Assembly: GCA_963750295.1 (NCBI GenBank)
Contig: CAVVPY010000008.1
Coordinates: 186,001 to 250,000 of the forward strand
Length of the DNA stretch: 64,000 nucleotides
Direction of reading: 5' to 3'
Origin: CAVVPY01 sp963750295
GTDB lineage: Bacteria > Actinomycetota > Actinomycetes > Mycobacteriales > Jatrophihabitantaceae
Shown piece after piece: positions 36,600 to 46,880 of the stretch. Both the position numbers and the translations under genes were made by a program. Position 1 is the first letter of the stretch. Every line of letters starts with the position of its first letter. The notes beneath the pieces were generated by a model that made no database searches, was not told the origin of the DNA, and saw nothing but the letters and a program-made list of their open reading frames with translations.

Positions 36600-38459
36600 G
36601 TGACCCCCGCGCTCGACATCCTCGCCCTGGTCGCGGTGATCGGCTTCGTCACCATCGTCGCCCGGCGGCTGCGCTGGTCCGAGCCACTGCTGCTCGTCGC
36701 CGTCGGGATCGGCCTGTCGTTCGTCCCGAACTTCCTCGACATCACGCTCACACCCGATCTCGTCCTGATCGGTCTGCTGCCCCCGCTGCTCTACGCCGCC
36801 GCCATCCGCACGTCGCTCGTCGACTTCAAGGTGAACCGCCGTGCGATCGGCCTGCTGTCGGTCGGGCTGGTCGCGTTCTCGACGGCGGCAGTCGGGCTGG
36901 TCGCGTGGTGGGCCGTCCCCGGCGCGACCCTGGCGGCCGGCATGGCGCTGGGTGCGGTCGTCGCTCCGCCGGACGCCGTGGCAGCAACCACGGTCGCGCG
37001 CCGGGTCGGCATGCCGCGCCGGATCGTGTCCATTCTCGAGGGCGAGAGCCTGGTCAACGACGCGACCGCCCTGGTCGCGCTGAACACGACGATCGCTGCG
37101 CTCACCGTGACCATCAGTCCGCTGCAGGTCGGGTGGGAATTCCTGCGCGCGGCCGGGGGCGGGCTGCTGATCGGGTTCGCCGCCGCCTTCGTACTCGGCA
37201 TGATCCGCAAGCACATCGACGATCCCGTGCTCGACACGACGCTGTCATTCGCTGCTCCGTACGTCGCGTTCCTTCCGGCCGAGCAGTTGCACGCGTCCGG
37301 CGTGCTGGCCGTCGTCGTCACCGGCCTGATCCTGGGCCACAAGGCGCCGGTACTGCAGAGCGCCAGCTCCCGGATCGCCGAGAACGTCAACTGGCGCACG
37401 GTGCAGTTCCTGCTCGAGAACGTCGTGTTCCTGCTGATCGGCCTGCAGGTCCGGCGCCTGCTCCGTGACGTCAGCGACTCCGGTCTGAGCTGGGATCAGG
37501 TGCTGCCACCGTGCCTGTGGGTGCTCGGGGCGACGATCGCGGCACGCATCATCTGGGTGATGGCGAGCACCGCCGTCGCACGCCTGCTGCCCGGTGAGGC
37601 CTGGTCGTGGCCTGCGGCGACGGTGGTGTCGTGGGCCGGCATGCGGGGCGTGGTGACGCTGGCTGCGGTCTTCCTGCTACCTGAAACGACGCCGTCCCGC
37701 GCCGTACTCGCACTGATCGCCTTCTCGGTGGTGGCCGGGACGCTGCTCATCCACGGCCTCACGCTGCCCTGGCTGGTTCGGCGATTGAGGCTGGCCGCTC
37801 CCGATGCGGCCGAGGACGCGCTGCAGGCGGCGGGACTGGTCACCGATGCGGCGAAGGCGGGCCTTGCCGTGCTCGATCAGGTCAGTTCGCCCGACGATCC
37901 GCCAGAAGTGCTAGCGGAGTTGCGCGAGCGGGCCGCTCGGCGGTCCAACCGGCTCTGGGAGCAGCTGGGCCGCTCGCAGGCCGAGGTGGAACCACCGGCC
38001 GCTGCCTACCGGCGGCTGCGCATGCAGATGCTGTCGGCCGAGCGCGGCTCGATCCTGCAGGCACGCGACAGCGGCGCGTACGACGACGAGGTGCTGCGCA
38101 GCGCCTTGGCGGCGATCGATCTGGAGGAATCGATGCTCGACCGGGTGGCCGACGCCGCGACCCGCGTCGACGACGACCTGGTGACCGCGGGATCGCGGGC
38201 CGGCAACTGCAGCCACCTGCAGGACGCGCCGCGCGTCGCGCAGGCGCGCACGCCGGAGGGCTGCGAGGAATGTCTGCGCGACGGCACCCGGTGGGTCCAC
38301 CTGCGGATGTGTCTGAGCTGCGGGCACGTCGGCTGCTGCGACTCGTCGGTCGGCAAGCATGCCGATCTGCACTTTCGCGAGACCGAGCATCCGGTCATGC
38401 GCAGCATCGAGCCCGGCGAGGCGTGGCGGTGGTGCTACGTGGACGAACTACTCGGCTGA
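36600..38459 (+). CDS. Na+/H+ antiporter (CPA1) fused to a C-terminal UBP-type zinc finger
   Basis: A 619-residue protein from GTG 36600; an upstream TTG at 36570 inside the DinB gene is less likely. Residues 1-400 hold about 12 membrane helices with CPA1 motifs, including VVAPPDAVAATTVARRVGMPRRIVSILEGESLVNDATAL, which contains the ion-binding Asn-Asp pair. A cytoplasmic helical region (residues 410-530) follows. The last 80 residues form a UBP zinc finger: CSHLQ..CEECLRDG..HLRMCLSCGHVGCCDSSVGKHADLHFRETEHPV. The antiporter exchanges Na+ or K+ for H+. The zinc finger, which in eukaryotes binds the ubiquitin C-terminus, probably has a sensory or protein-binding role. Confidence 0.9.
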   Translation: MTPALDILALVAVIGFVTIVARRLRWSEPLLLVAVGIGLSFVPNFLDITLTPDLVLIGLLPPLLYAAAIRTSLVDFKVNRRAIGLLSVGLVAFSTAAVGLVAWWAVPGATLAAGMALGAVVAPPDAVAATTVARRVGMPRRIVSILEGESLVNDATALVALNTTIAALTVTISPLQVGWEFLRAAGGGLLIGFAAAFVLGMIRKHIDDPVLDTTLSFAAPYVAFLPAEQLHASGVLAVVVTGLILGHKAPVLQSASSRIAENVNWRTVQFLLENVVFLLIGLQVRRLLRDVSDSGLSWDQVLPPCLWVLGATIAARIIWVMASTAVARLLPGEAWSWPAATVVSWAGMRGVVTLAAVFLLPETTPSRAVLALIAFSVVAGTLLIHGLTLPWLVRRLRLAAPDAAEDALQAAGLVTDAAKAGLAVLDQVSSPDDPPEVLAELRERAARRSNRLWEQLGRSQAEVEPPAAAYRRLRMQMLSAERGSILQARDSGAYDDEVLRSALAAIDLEESMLDRVADAATRVDDDLVTAGSRAGNCSHLQDAPRVAQARTPEGCEECLRDGTRWVHLRMCLSCGHVGCCDSSVGKHADLHFRETEHPVMRSIEPGEAWRWCYVDELLG

Positions 38460-38462
38460 TAC

Positions 38463-38487
38463 CAGCCGGGGCCGATGACACCGGCTG
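38463..38487. terminator. Possible hairpin terminator
   Basis: A 7-bp stem (CAGCCGG / CCGGCTG) with an 11-base loop lies between the antiporter stop and the convergent dodecin gene. It is weaker than the other hairpins in this window. Confidence 0.35.
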
Positions 38488-38521
38488 ACGAGACGATCGT
38501 GCTGCCACCCAGGCGTTCGGG

Positions 38522-38737
38522 TTAGTCCTCGGCGTCGAGCCGGAAGCCCACCTTGAGCCCGACCTGGAAGTGGGCGACAGCGCCGTCCGCGATCTGGCCA
38601 CGGATCTCGGTGACCTCGAACCATTCGAGATTGCGGAGCGTCCGGTCGGCTCTGGCCACCCCGTTGCGGATCGCCTGCTGCAGGCTGTCCGGCGAACTGC
38701 CGACGATTTCGGTGACGCGATACGTGTGATCTGCCAT
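38522..38737 (-). CDS. Dodecin
   Basis: A 71-residue flavin-storage protein that assembles into a hollow dodecamer. The sequence DHTYRVTEIVGSSPDSLQQAIRNGVARADRTLRNLEWFEVTEIRGQIADGAVAHFQVGLKVGFRL shows the strand-helix-strand-strand fold and the conserved Trp of the flavin stack. The start at ATG 38737 has a perfect GGAGG eight bases upstream. A monocistronic unit, convergent with the antiporter. Confidence 0.93.
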   Translation of the reverse strand: MADHTYRVTEIVGSSPDSLQQAIRNGVARADRTLRNLEWFEVTEIRGQIADGAVAHFQVGLKVGFRLDAED

Positions 38738-38919
38738 GCGAGCCTCCAGTGGTTGTGCGCTCCTGCCATTGATCCCACTCGCGTGCCGGACCGCGCGCAA
38801 TGGTCGCGGGCCAGTTGAGCTTCTCCGGGTGGTCGGCTGCGGGACGGGCCGCCGTCGATAGCGGTTCACCCGGCGCGGGGAGCTTGGACGCGAATCCCCG
38901 TCCCTGAGGAGAACCGTCC

Positions 38920-40077
38920 ATGCCCAGATCCGTCCGTACCACCGTGCTCAATGTGGCCGTCGCCACGGCGGTCGCCACCACGCTCACCGTCACCGTGACC
39001 GGCGCGAGCGCGACGTCGCAGCACACCCGGCCGGCAGCCACGGCAGCACCCCTGATCTTCGGTCACCGCGGCGCGCCCGGCTACCGTCCCGAACACACCG
39101 CCGCCGGGTACGCCCTGGCCGCGGCGATGGGCGCCGACTACCTAGAGCCCGATCTCGTCCCGACCAAGGATGGCTTCCTCGTCGATCGGCACGAGCCCGA
39201 GATCAGCACCACGACCGATGTTGCGAACCATCCCGAATTCGCCGATCGGCGGACCACGAAGCGCATCGACGGTGTCCGCACGACGGGCTGGTTCACGACG
39301 GACTTCACCCTCGCCGAGCTCGAGACCCTGCATGCGAACGAGCGCCTGCCCGACATCCGCCAGCACAACACGCTCTACAACGGCCGCTACCGCATCCCGA
39401 CCCTGCAGGACGACATCACCCAGGCCGAGGCGCTGTCGCGGCAGTACCACCGGCGGATCGGGATCATCCCCGAGATCAAGCACTCGAGTTTCTTCGCCTC
39501 GATCGGCCTGCCGATGGAGAACCGCGTGCTGGACGTCCTGGCACGCAACGGGCTGACCGGATCGCGACCGCGGATCCCGGTCATCGTCCAATCCTTCGAG
39601 GTGCACAACCTGCGCTACCTGCACAATCGGACCCGGCTGCCACTCATGCAGCTGACCGAGGCGAGCGGCGCGCCCGCCGACTTCGTCGCGGCCGGTGACC
39701 CCCGTACCTATGCCGACCTGGTGACGCCCTCCGGACTGCGCGCGGTGGCCCGCTACGCCACCTACCTCGGCCCGGACAAGACCCAGATCGTCCCCCGGGA
39801 CGCGCATGGGCGGATCCTGCCGGCGACCTCGCTGATCCCGGACGCGCATCGAGCCGGGCTGCTGGTCGGGCCGTACACGTTCCGCAACGAGAACACCTTC
39901 CTGCCGGTGGACTTCCGTCGCGGCACCGATCCGGCTGACTACGGCAACGCCTTCGCCGAGGACGAGCTGTACTTCTCGCTCGGCGTGGACGCGATCTTCA
40001 CCGACAACGCCGACACCGGCGTGGCCGCCCGGGCGGAGTGGATCGCGCAGGGCCGCCCGCACCACGCCGCCGCCTGA
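38920..40077 (+). CDS. Secreted glycerophosphodiester phosphodiesterase
   Basis: A 385-residue secreted GDPD. The signal peptide is MPRSVRTTVLNVAVATAVATTLTVTVTGASA. The catalytic TIM barrel begins FGHRGAPGYRPEHT (catalytic His), followed by EPDLVPTKDGFLVDRHEPEIS with metal-binding acids and the second His, then PEIKHSSFF and, at the end, VDAIFTDNAD. It hydrolyses glycerophosphodiesters to glycerol-3-phosphate and an alcohol outside the cell, supplying phosphate or carbon. The start has a GAGGAGA RBS. Size and the inserted 90-residue loop resemble secreted actinobacterial GlpQ enzymes. Confidence 0.93.
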   Translation: MPRSVRTTVLNVAVATAVATTLTVTVTGASATSQHTRPAATAAPLIFGHRGAPGYRPEHTAAGYALAAAMGADYLEPDLVPTKDGFLVDRHEPEISTTTDVANHPEFADRRTTKRIDGVRTTGWFTTDFTLAELETLHANERLPDIRQHNTLYNGRYRIPTLQDDITQAEALSRQYHRRIGIIPEIKHSSFFASIGLPMENRVLDVLARNGLTGSRPRIPVIVQSFEVHNLRYLHNRTRLPLMQLTEASGAPADFVAAGDPRTYADLVTPSGLRAVARYATYLGPDKTQIVPRDAHGRILPATSLIPDAHRAGLLVGPYTFRNENTFLPVDFRRGTDPADYGNAFAEDELYFSLGVDAIFTDNADTGVAARAEWIAQGRPHHAAA

Positions 40078-40109
40078 GCGGCCGCCGCTGGCGCCGGGCC
40101 GGCGACAGC

Positions 40110-40145
40110 GAACGGGGCGGGTCCGTTTCCGGACCCGCCCCGTTC
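40110..40145. terminator. Strong bidirectional hairpin terminator
   Basis: A perfect 16-bp stem (GAACGGGGCGGGTCCG and its complement) with a TTTC loop lies between the convergent glycerophosphodiesterase and groEL genes. It probably ends both transcripts. Confidence 0.85.
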
Positions 40146-40172
40146 GGACGTGCGTGACTGCCGAGCCGAGGC

Positions 40173-41798
<1,626 letters not shown>

Positions 41799-41908
41799 AC
41801 GGTTGTCGTCCCTTCATGCACTGTCTGCAGTGTTGCAACAGATGTGGTTCCGGGCCGGGGCGTGCCCGCGACGGACGGCGTCCATGGGGACGCCTCACGA
41901 CCGGCCGG

Positions 41909-41935
41909 CTGGCACTCAGCCTAGCCGAGTGCCAG
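41909..41935. promoter_or_regulatory. CIRCE operator (HrcA site), perfect copy
   Basis: CTGGCACTC-N9-GAGTGCCAG, a perfect 9-bp inverted repeat with the canonical 9-base spacer, lies about 110 bases upstream of groEL. This is the binding site of the heat-shock repressor HrcA. Confidence 0.93.
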
Positions 41936-41942
41936 TTCAAGT

Positions 41943-41969
41943 CTGGCACTCGCCCCTGCCGAGTGCAAG
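41943..41969. promoter_or_regulatory. Second CIRCE operator, imperfect copy
   Basis: CTGGCACTC-N9-GAGTGCAAG lies seven bases beyond the first CIRCE, with one changed base in the second arm. Together they give a tandem HrcA site between groEL and the divergent ABC transporter gene. Confidence 0.85.
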
Positions 41970-42004
41970 CACGCCGCGTCCCCGCCGTCGGTAGCGTGGG
42001 CGCG

Positions 42005-42898
42005 GTGCTGGCCATCGATGAACTGTACAAATCGTACGGCTCGACCCCCGCGCTGGCCGGGGTCTCGATGACCGTCGGCGCCGGCGAGACGGTCGGCTTC
42101 GTCGGGGCGAACGGGGCCGGCAAGTCGACGACCATGCGGATCGCGATGGGGCTGCTCGCCGCAGACCGCGGGACGGTCCGGTGGCACGGTAAGTCGCTGC
42201 AGTTCGCCGACCGCAAGCGGTTCGGGTACATGCCCGAGGAGCGCGGCCTCTACCCGAAGATGCGCGTCGTGCAGCAGATCGCGTATTTCGGCAGATTGCG
42301 CGGCCTGGCGCCGGCGCGGGCGCGCGCGGGCGCCCAGGCGCTCATCACCGAGATGGACGTCCTCGCCGCGCCGAGCGACCAGGTGCAGTCGCTCTCGCTG
42401 GGCAACCAGCAGCGCGTCCAGCTCGCGGCGGCGCTCATCCACGACCCTGAGCTGCTCATTCTCGACGAGCCGTTCTCGGGCCTCGACCCGGTGGGCGTCG
42501 ACACGATGGCCGCCGTCCTCGCCCGTCGCACCGCCGCTGGCGTCGGCGTGCTGTTCTCCAGCCACCAGCTCGAGCTGGTCGAGCGGCTCTGCGACCGCGT
42601 GGTGATCATCCGCGCCGGACGGATCGTGGCCGCGGGAACCCTGGACGAGCTGCGCAGCACCGGCGCGCGGCGCGAACTCGAAGTCGTCGTCAAGACCGCC
42701 GATCCGGGGTGGCTCGATCGCGTGCCCGGCGTGCACCTGCGTAGCCGGTCCGAGGATCGGTTCGTGCTCGCGCTCGACGACCCGGACACCGACCAGGCCG
42801 TCCTCGCCGCCGCCGCAGCGGCGGGGCGGGTGGACCGGTTCGGCTGGCGCCAGCCGACGTTGAACGAGCTCTACCGCGAGGCGGTGACCGACTCGTGA
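42005..42898 (+). CDS. ABC transporter ATP-binding protein (NatA-like)
   Basis: A 297-residue ATPase from GTG 42005. Walker A is GANGAGKSTT, the signature is the unusual LSLGNQQRVQLAAALIHDPE, Walker B is LLILDEPFSGLDP, and the H-loop is SSHQ. A C-terminal regulatory extension (DELRSTGARRELEVVVKTADPGWLDRVPGV) follows. It overlaps the permease gene by four bases. The pair resembles NatAB-type exporters, implicated in sodium or drug export. The start lies close to the CIRCE elements of the divergent groEL. Confidence 0.92.
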   Translation: MLAIDELYKSYGSTPALAGVSMTVGAGETVGFVGANGAGKSTTMRIAMGLLAADRGTVRWHGKSLQFADRKRFGYMPEERGLYPKMRVVQQIAYFGRLRGLAPARARAGAQALITEMDVLAAPSDQVQSLSLGNQQRVQLAAALIHDPELLILDEPFSGLDPVGVDTMAAVLARRTAAGVGVLFSSHQLELVERLCDRVVIIRAGRIVAAGTLDELRSTGARRELEVVVKTADPGWLDRVPGVHLRSRSEDRFVLALDDPDTDQAVLAAAAAAGRVDRFGWRQPTLNELYREAVTDS

Positions 42899-44070
42899 AC
42901 CGGGCCGTCCTGTTGATCGCGCGGCGCGAGATCGTGACCCGCTGGCAGCAGAAGGGCTACCGGATCGGCGTCGCCGTCACGCTGGTCATCGCGATCGTCG
43001 GGGTGACGATCCCGTCCTTCTTCTCCTCCGGGGCCACCCGGACGACCTACGACATCGCCGTGGTCGGTGTGCAGCCGGGGCTCGCCGATGCGCTGAAGGT
43101 CGAGGGCGCGGTGCGGGGCGCGAAGGTCGACATCCACGCGTCCGCGCTGAACCGGGCGCGCCAGAAGGTGGAGTCGGGCGACTGGGACGCCGCGGTCAGC
43201 GCCTCGAGGATCGTCGTTCCGAGCGCCGGCGACGCGGTGGTCGACGTCATCGAGAGTGCGCGGGTGCTAGCGGTGGCCCTGACGGCCCTGGCTCGGCCGG
43301 GCTCGGCGGACGGGCTGCCGGCGAGCGAGCTGTCCCTGAAGCCCGCCACGGTCGTCGCCACGAAGTCGGCCGACGAGTCTCAGCGGCAGACGCTGGCACT
43401 GATCACGGTCATCGTGCTGTTCTCGCAACTGATCGCGTTCTGCACCTGGGTGGCGACCGGAGTGGTCGAGGAGAAGTCCAGCCGCGTGGTCGAGTTGCTG
43501 CTGTCGTCGGTACGTCCGATCCAGTTGCTCACCGGCAAGCTCCTCGGTATCGGGGCGCTCGCCACCGCGCAGGTCGCCGCCCTCGCCGGCGCGGCGCTGA
43601 TCGCGGCAACCGCGGCCGGGACGTTGACCCTGCCCGCTGCCGATCTGCTCACCGTCGTGATCAGCTTCATGGCGTTCGTGCTCGGATTCGTGTTCTTCGC
43701 CGCGGTCTCTGCGGCGCTGGCGTCGACGGTGTCGCGGCAGGAGGAGGTGTCAGGAGTGCTGGCGCCGGTCAGCATGGTGCTGACCCTGTGCTACTTCGCC
43801 GGGTTCGCGGCCATGGCCGACGGCGCGAGCACGCTGGGCCGGGTGCTCTCGATCGTCCCGCCCGTGTCGTGCATCGCGATGCCGGCGCGAATCGCGCGAG
43901 GGCAGGCCAGCGTCCTCGATGTCGTCCTCGCGATCGTGTTGCTGCTGGCCGTCAGCCTGGCTGCGCTCACCGTCGCGGCGCGGATCTATCGGGCGTCCAT
44001 CCTGCACACCGGTGCGCGGCTCAAGCTCCGCCAGGCGTGGCGCGGCGAGCCCGTCGCCGAGTCCCCCTGA
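42895..44070 (+). CDS. ABC-2 type transporter permease (NatB-like)
   Basis: A 391-residue membrane protein coupled to the ATPase gene (GTGA overlap). The N-terminal helix (GYRIGVAVTLVIAIVGVTIPSFF) is followed by a large extracytoplasmic domain (residues 40-160) and five or six clustered C-terminal helices containing VEEKSSRVVELLLSSVRPIQLLTGKLLGIG, the ABC-2 coupling motif. It forms an exporter with the preceding ATPase. The substrate is unknown. Confidence 0.9.
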   Translation: MNRAVLLIARREIVTRWQQKGYRIGVAVTLVIAIVGVTIPSFFSSGATRTTYDIAVVGVQPGLADALKVEGAVRGAKVDIHASALNRARQKVESGDWDAAVSASRIVVPSAGDAVVDVIESARVLAVALTALARPGSADGLPASELSLKPATVVATKSADESQRQTLALITVIVLFSQLIAFCTWVATGVVEEKSSRVVELLLSSVRPIQLLTGKLLGIGALATAQVAALAGAALIAATAAGTLTLPAADLLTVVISFMAFVLGFVFFAAVSAALASTVSRQEEVSGVLAPVSMVLTLCYFAGFAAMADGASTLGRVLSIVPPVSCIAMPARIARGQASVLDVVLAIVLLLAVSLAALTVAARIYRASILHTGARLKLRQAWRGEPVAESP

Positions 44071-44101
44071 GGCCGGCCCGCCCAGAGCCGAGGGGAAATG
44101 G

Positions 44102-44133
44102 CGAGGCCCGGACCGGGCTCGGTCCGGGCCTCG
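44102..44133. terminator. Bidirectional hairpin terminator
   Basis: A perfect 13-bp stem (CGAGGCCCGGACC and its complement) with a 6-base loop lies between the convergent ABC permease and cold-shock genes. Confidence 0.8.
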
Positions 44134-44151
44134 TGAGGCGGTGTGTGGGGT

Positions 44152-44358
44152 TCAGCCGGCGACGATGCGGACGGCGTCGGCCTGCGGGCCCTTCGGGCCC
44201 TGGGCGACCTCGAACTCCACCCGCTGACCTTCGTCGAGCGAGCGGTAGCCGTCGGCCTGGATGGCGCTGTAGTGGACGAACACGTCCTGTCCACCGTCCA
44301 CGGCGATGAAGCCGTAGCCCTTCTCGTTGTTGAACCACTTCACGGTGCCCTGTGCCAC
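44152..44358 (-). CDS. Cold-shock protein CspA family
   Basis: A 68-residue single cold-shock domain: AQGTVKWFNNEKGYGFIAVDGGQDVFVHYSAIQADGYRSLDEGQRVEFEVAQGPKGPQADAVRIV, with RNP1 KGYGFI and RNP2 VFVHYS. I chose GTG 44358 because the AAGGAG RBS is five bases upstream; the GTG two codons earlier abuts the RBS. It is an RNA chaperone in the cytosol. The gap of about 190 bases upstream likely holds its promoter and a long leader, as is usual for csp genes. Confidence 0.94.
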   Translation of the reverse strand: MAQGTVKWFNNEKGYGFIAVDGGQDVFVHYSAIQADGYRSLDEGQRVEFEVAQGPKGPQADAVRIVAG

Positions 44359-44549
44359 GTGCACTCCTTGCTAGGGGCCTTCCGTCCGGCCACACGTCGC
44401 GGCCGCCGGGGTCTTCGATCTGGTCCCGCGTCACACCAGTGCACGGTCTGGGTCAGGCCGTGATCTTTCGCTTGCGAAAACTCGTCTCTTCGACCAGCGC
44501 GGACGCTACACAACTCGCTGCGCGCTGACTAGATTCGCTTAACACCTTT

Positions 44550-46880
44550 CTAACGCGCGGTCACACGCTCGAAGATCAGCGCACCGACGCCGGACTTGGT
44601 GATCGTCAACTGGTTGCCCTGGATCGTCCACGCGAGCGAGCCGGCGAGGATGTTCTCGACGTCGGCCAGCCCCGGGCACGGACCCGCATCGCGCGCCCAC
44701 ACCTGGGTGATGTCGAGTCCGGTCGAGGTGATCGTGGCGGTGCTGCCCTCGCAGTCGTTCAGGACCAGCAGGCCGGTGTCGTCGATGCGCAGTTCGGTCG
44801 GCACGGACGGTGTCGAGGCGGTGCCGTCGGGACCAGTGCCCTGCTCGACGGTCGTCAGCTGCCACGTCCCGGTGATCGAGTCGTTCGTGCTCGCCGGTGC
44901 GGCGGGCCGGTAGACCAGCGCCGCCGGGCCCTTGGTCAGGGTCAGCGCGTCGCCGCTGATCGTGAACCCGACCGTTCCCGAGAGCATCGCCACGACCGCG
45001 TCCCGCACCGGATCGGCGGTCTGCGACCCGATATCGGTCGTGATCAGGTTGCCGAACGTCAGGTTCGCGCCGTCGACCGTGACCGGCCCGCTGATCGTGT
45101 TCACGCCGTCGCTGGCCATCAGCGTGCCGTCGCGGTCGATCGTGAATCGCTGCTGGCCCGCTGCCAGTTCGGCGCCGGACTCGAGCACGGCGGTCTCGAG
45201 CCGCCAGTCGGTCGTGCGCAGCGGCAGGTCCGCGGCCGCCGCGCTGCCGTCGGAATACATCAGTTCGCCCTCTCCGGCGCGGGTGATGGTCAGCTGGCCG
45301 GCGTCGATCGACCAGGTCGTGGCACCGGTCAGGATCACGTCGACCGCCCGGCTGGTCGCGCTGTCCGCCGTGTTCAACGGACACGGGTGCGCGTCGACGG
45401 TGTGGCCGTTGCTGAACGTGATCGCGGACGCGGAGTGGGTCACGTCGCCGCGCACCGAGTAACAGGCGTGGACGACCTCGTACCCGGTGTCGGAGATCGT
45501 CAACGTCGAGGGTGCACCGGTTGGCGCGCCGTTGCGGTACCGGCCGTCCCCGAAGGTGACCGAACTCAGCTGCCAGGTCGGGCCGACGATGCTGGCCGAC
45601 CACCCGCCGCTGTTCGGACGCGAGGAGAACGCCAGCGCTGAGCCTTGCGCGCCACCGGTCGACACCAACAACCTGCCCTCGCGCACCGACCAGAGCACGT
45701 CCCCCTGCAGGTAGCTGTCGAGGGTCGCCGCCGAGGCGTCGCCACAGGACGGGGTTTCGGGCACACCGCTGACCGTCATCGTGCCGTGCCCGACAACAGC
45801 GCGGGCCTCGATCGGTGCGCACCCGTCGTTGCCGGTGAGCGCGCCGTCCGCACCGAAGCGCAGCACCGCGCCGGCCGCGGCGGGGAAGTACCAGGTGCTG
45901 CCCTGCAGCGTGGCCGGGTCGGTGGCGGCTGAGGTCGGCGCCCAGCGGTAGGTAAGCGTGCCGGCCCCTGGTTTGGTGAGCTCGAGCCGGCCGCCGAGGA
46001 CGACCTGCTCGACGGTGCCGGTCAGGACGGAATGGACGGCTTCCGCGGTCTTCGCGGCCCCGAGGGAGCAGTACATCTCAGTGCCGCCGAGGGACCCGAA
46101 CGTGAGCCCGTTCGGGTCGAGCGTCGCCGCTCCGGTGAGGCTGTTGCACCCGTCGCTACCCGACACGGCGCCGTCGTCACCGATCAGCAACCGTGGCTCG
46201 CCGGCGACCGGGACGCTGCTGCCGTCCGGGGCCTTGATCGCGACGAGGGTCCAGTCCGCGCCGATCAGCGTCGGGATGTCCGGCGTGGGACGTGGTGCGT
46301 CCTGCGGTGCCGGGACGAAGTGCATGCTCTTGCCGGCGCGCTCGATGGTGAGGCCGCTCGGAGCGAGGACGACCGTGGCCGGGCCGCGCAGGATGGCGAT
46401 GCCGTCGTCGTAGAACCCCGCGCCGTACTGGTCGACGCAACTCTTGTAGCGCACGGTGAGGTCGGCGACGGTGAGCGTGCTGCCGTCCACGTGGGCGGTG
46501 CCGCCGATGAGCTTGCACTCATCGTCGGCCACGAGGTGGCCGCCCTGGTCGAGGTAGAACAGCGCGCTGGAGTGCGGGTCGGCCGGGTTGCCGTTGAGAC
46601 CGGTCAGCTGCCAGACCGTCCCCTCCAGCGCCGCGGTGTCGATCGCCGGACCCGGGGAGGTGCCGGACCCGCGCAGGATGAGCGATCCGCCCACGACCAG
46701 CGCGGCCGCGACGACGGCGGCGCTCGCGAACAGCCCCCAGCGACGGCCGGCGCGGTGCGGGACGCCGACCTCGGTCTCGGCCGGTGCCGGCTCGATCGCG
46801 GCGGTGCTCGCGGCGGTGTGCGCGGCACGCCAACTCTCACCGGCGGCGCGCAGCCGGGCGTCCATCTGTTCGTCACTCAT
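44550..46880 (-). CDS. Membrane protein with six tandem META-like domains, coupled to an ECF sigma gene
   Basis: A 776-residue protein. Residues 1-50 are cytoplasmic (MSDEQMDARLRAAGESWRAAHTAAS). One membrane helix (GLFASAAVVAAALVVGGSLIL) is followed by an outer region built of six repeats. Each opens with a META-type W block: TVWQLTGLNGNP, DWTLVAIKAPDG, STWYFPAAAG, PTWQLSSVTFGDG, DWRLETAVLESG and TWQLTTVEQGTG. Several continue with the typical D/E-C-N and YKSC-like strands (GSDGCNSLTGAATLD, NDGCAPIEARAVVG). The start ATG 46880 overlaps the sigma gene by eight bases (ATGAGTGA). Probable sigma-regulating sensor or surface protein. Confidence 0.82.
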   Translation of the reverse strand: MSDEQMDARLRAAGESWRAAHTAASTAAIEPAPAETEVGVPHRAGRRWGLFASAAVVAAALVVGGSLILRGSGTSPGPAIDTAALEGTVWQLTGLNGNPADPHSSALFYLDQGGHLVADDECKLIGGTAHVDGSTLTVADLTVRYKSCVDQYGAGFYDDGIAILRGPATVVLAPSGLTIERAGKSMHFVPAPQDAPRPTPDIPTLIGADWTLVAIKAPDGSSVPVAGEPRLLIGDDGAVSGSDGCNSLTGAATLDPNGLTFGSLGGTEMYCSLGAAKTAEAVHSVLTGTVEQVVLGGRLELTKPGAGTLTYRWAPTSAATDPATLQGSTWYFPAAAGAVLRFGADGALTGNDGCAPIEARAVVGHGTMTVSGVPETPSCGDASAATLDSYLQGDVLWSVREGRLLVSTGGAQGSALAFSSRPNSGGWSASIVGPTWQLSSVTFGDGRYRNGAPTGAPSTLTISDTGYEVVHACYSVRGDVTHSASAITFSNGHTVDAHPCPLNTADSATSRAVDVILTGATTWSIDAGQLTITRAGEGELMYSDGSAAAADLPLRTTDWRLETAVLESGAELAAGQQRFTIDRDGTLMASDGVNTISGPVTVDGANLTFGNLITTDIGSQTADPVRDAVVAMLSGTVGFTISGDALTLTKGPAALVYRPAAPASTNDSITGTWQLTTVEQGTGPDGTASTPSVPTELRIDDTGLLVLNDCEGSTATITSTGLDITQVWARDAGPCPGLADVENILAGSLAWTIQGNQLTITKSGVGALIFERVTAR

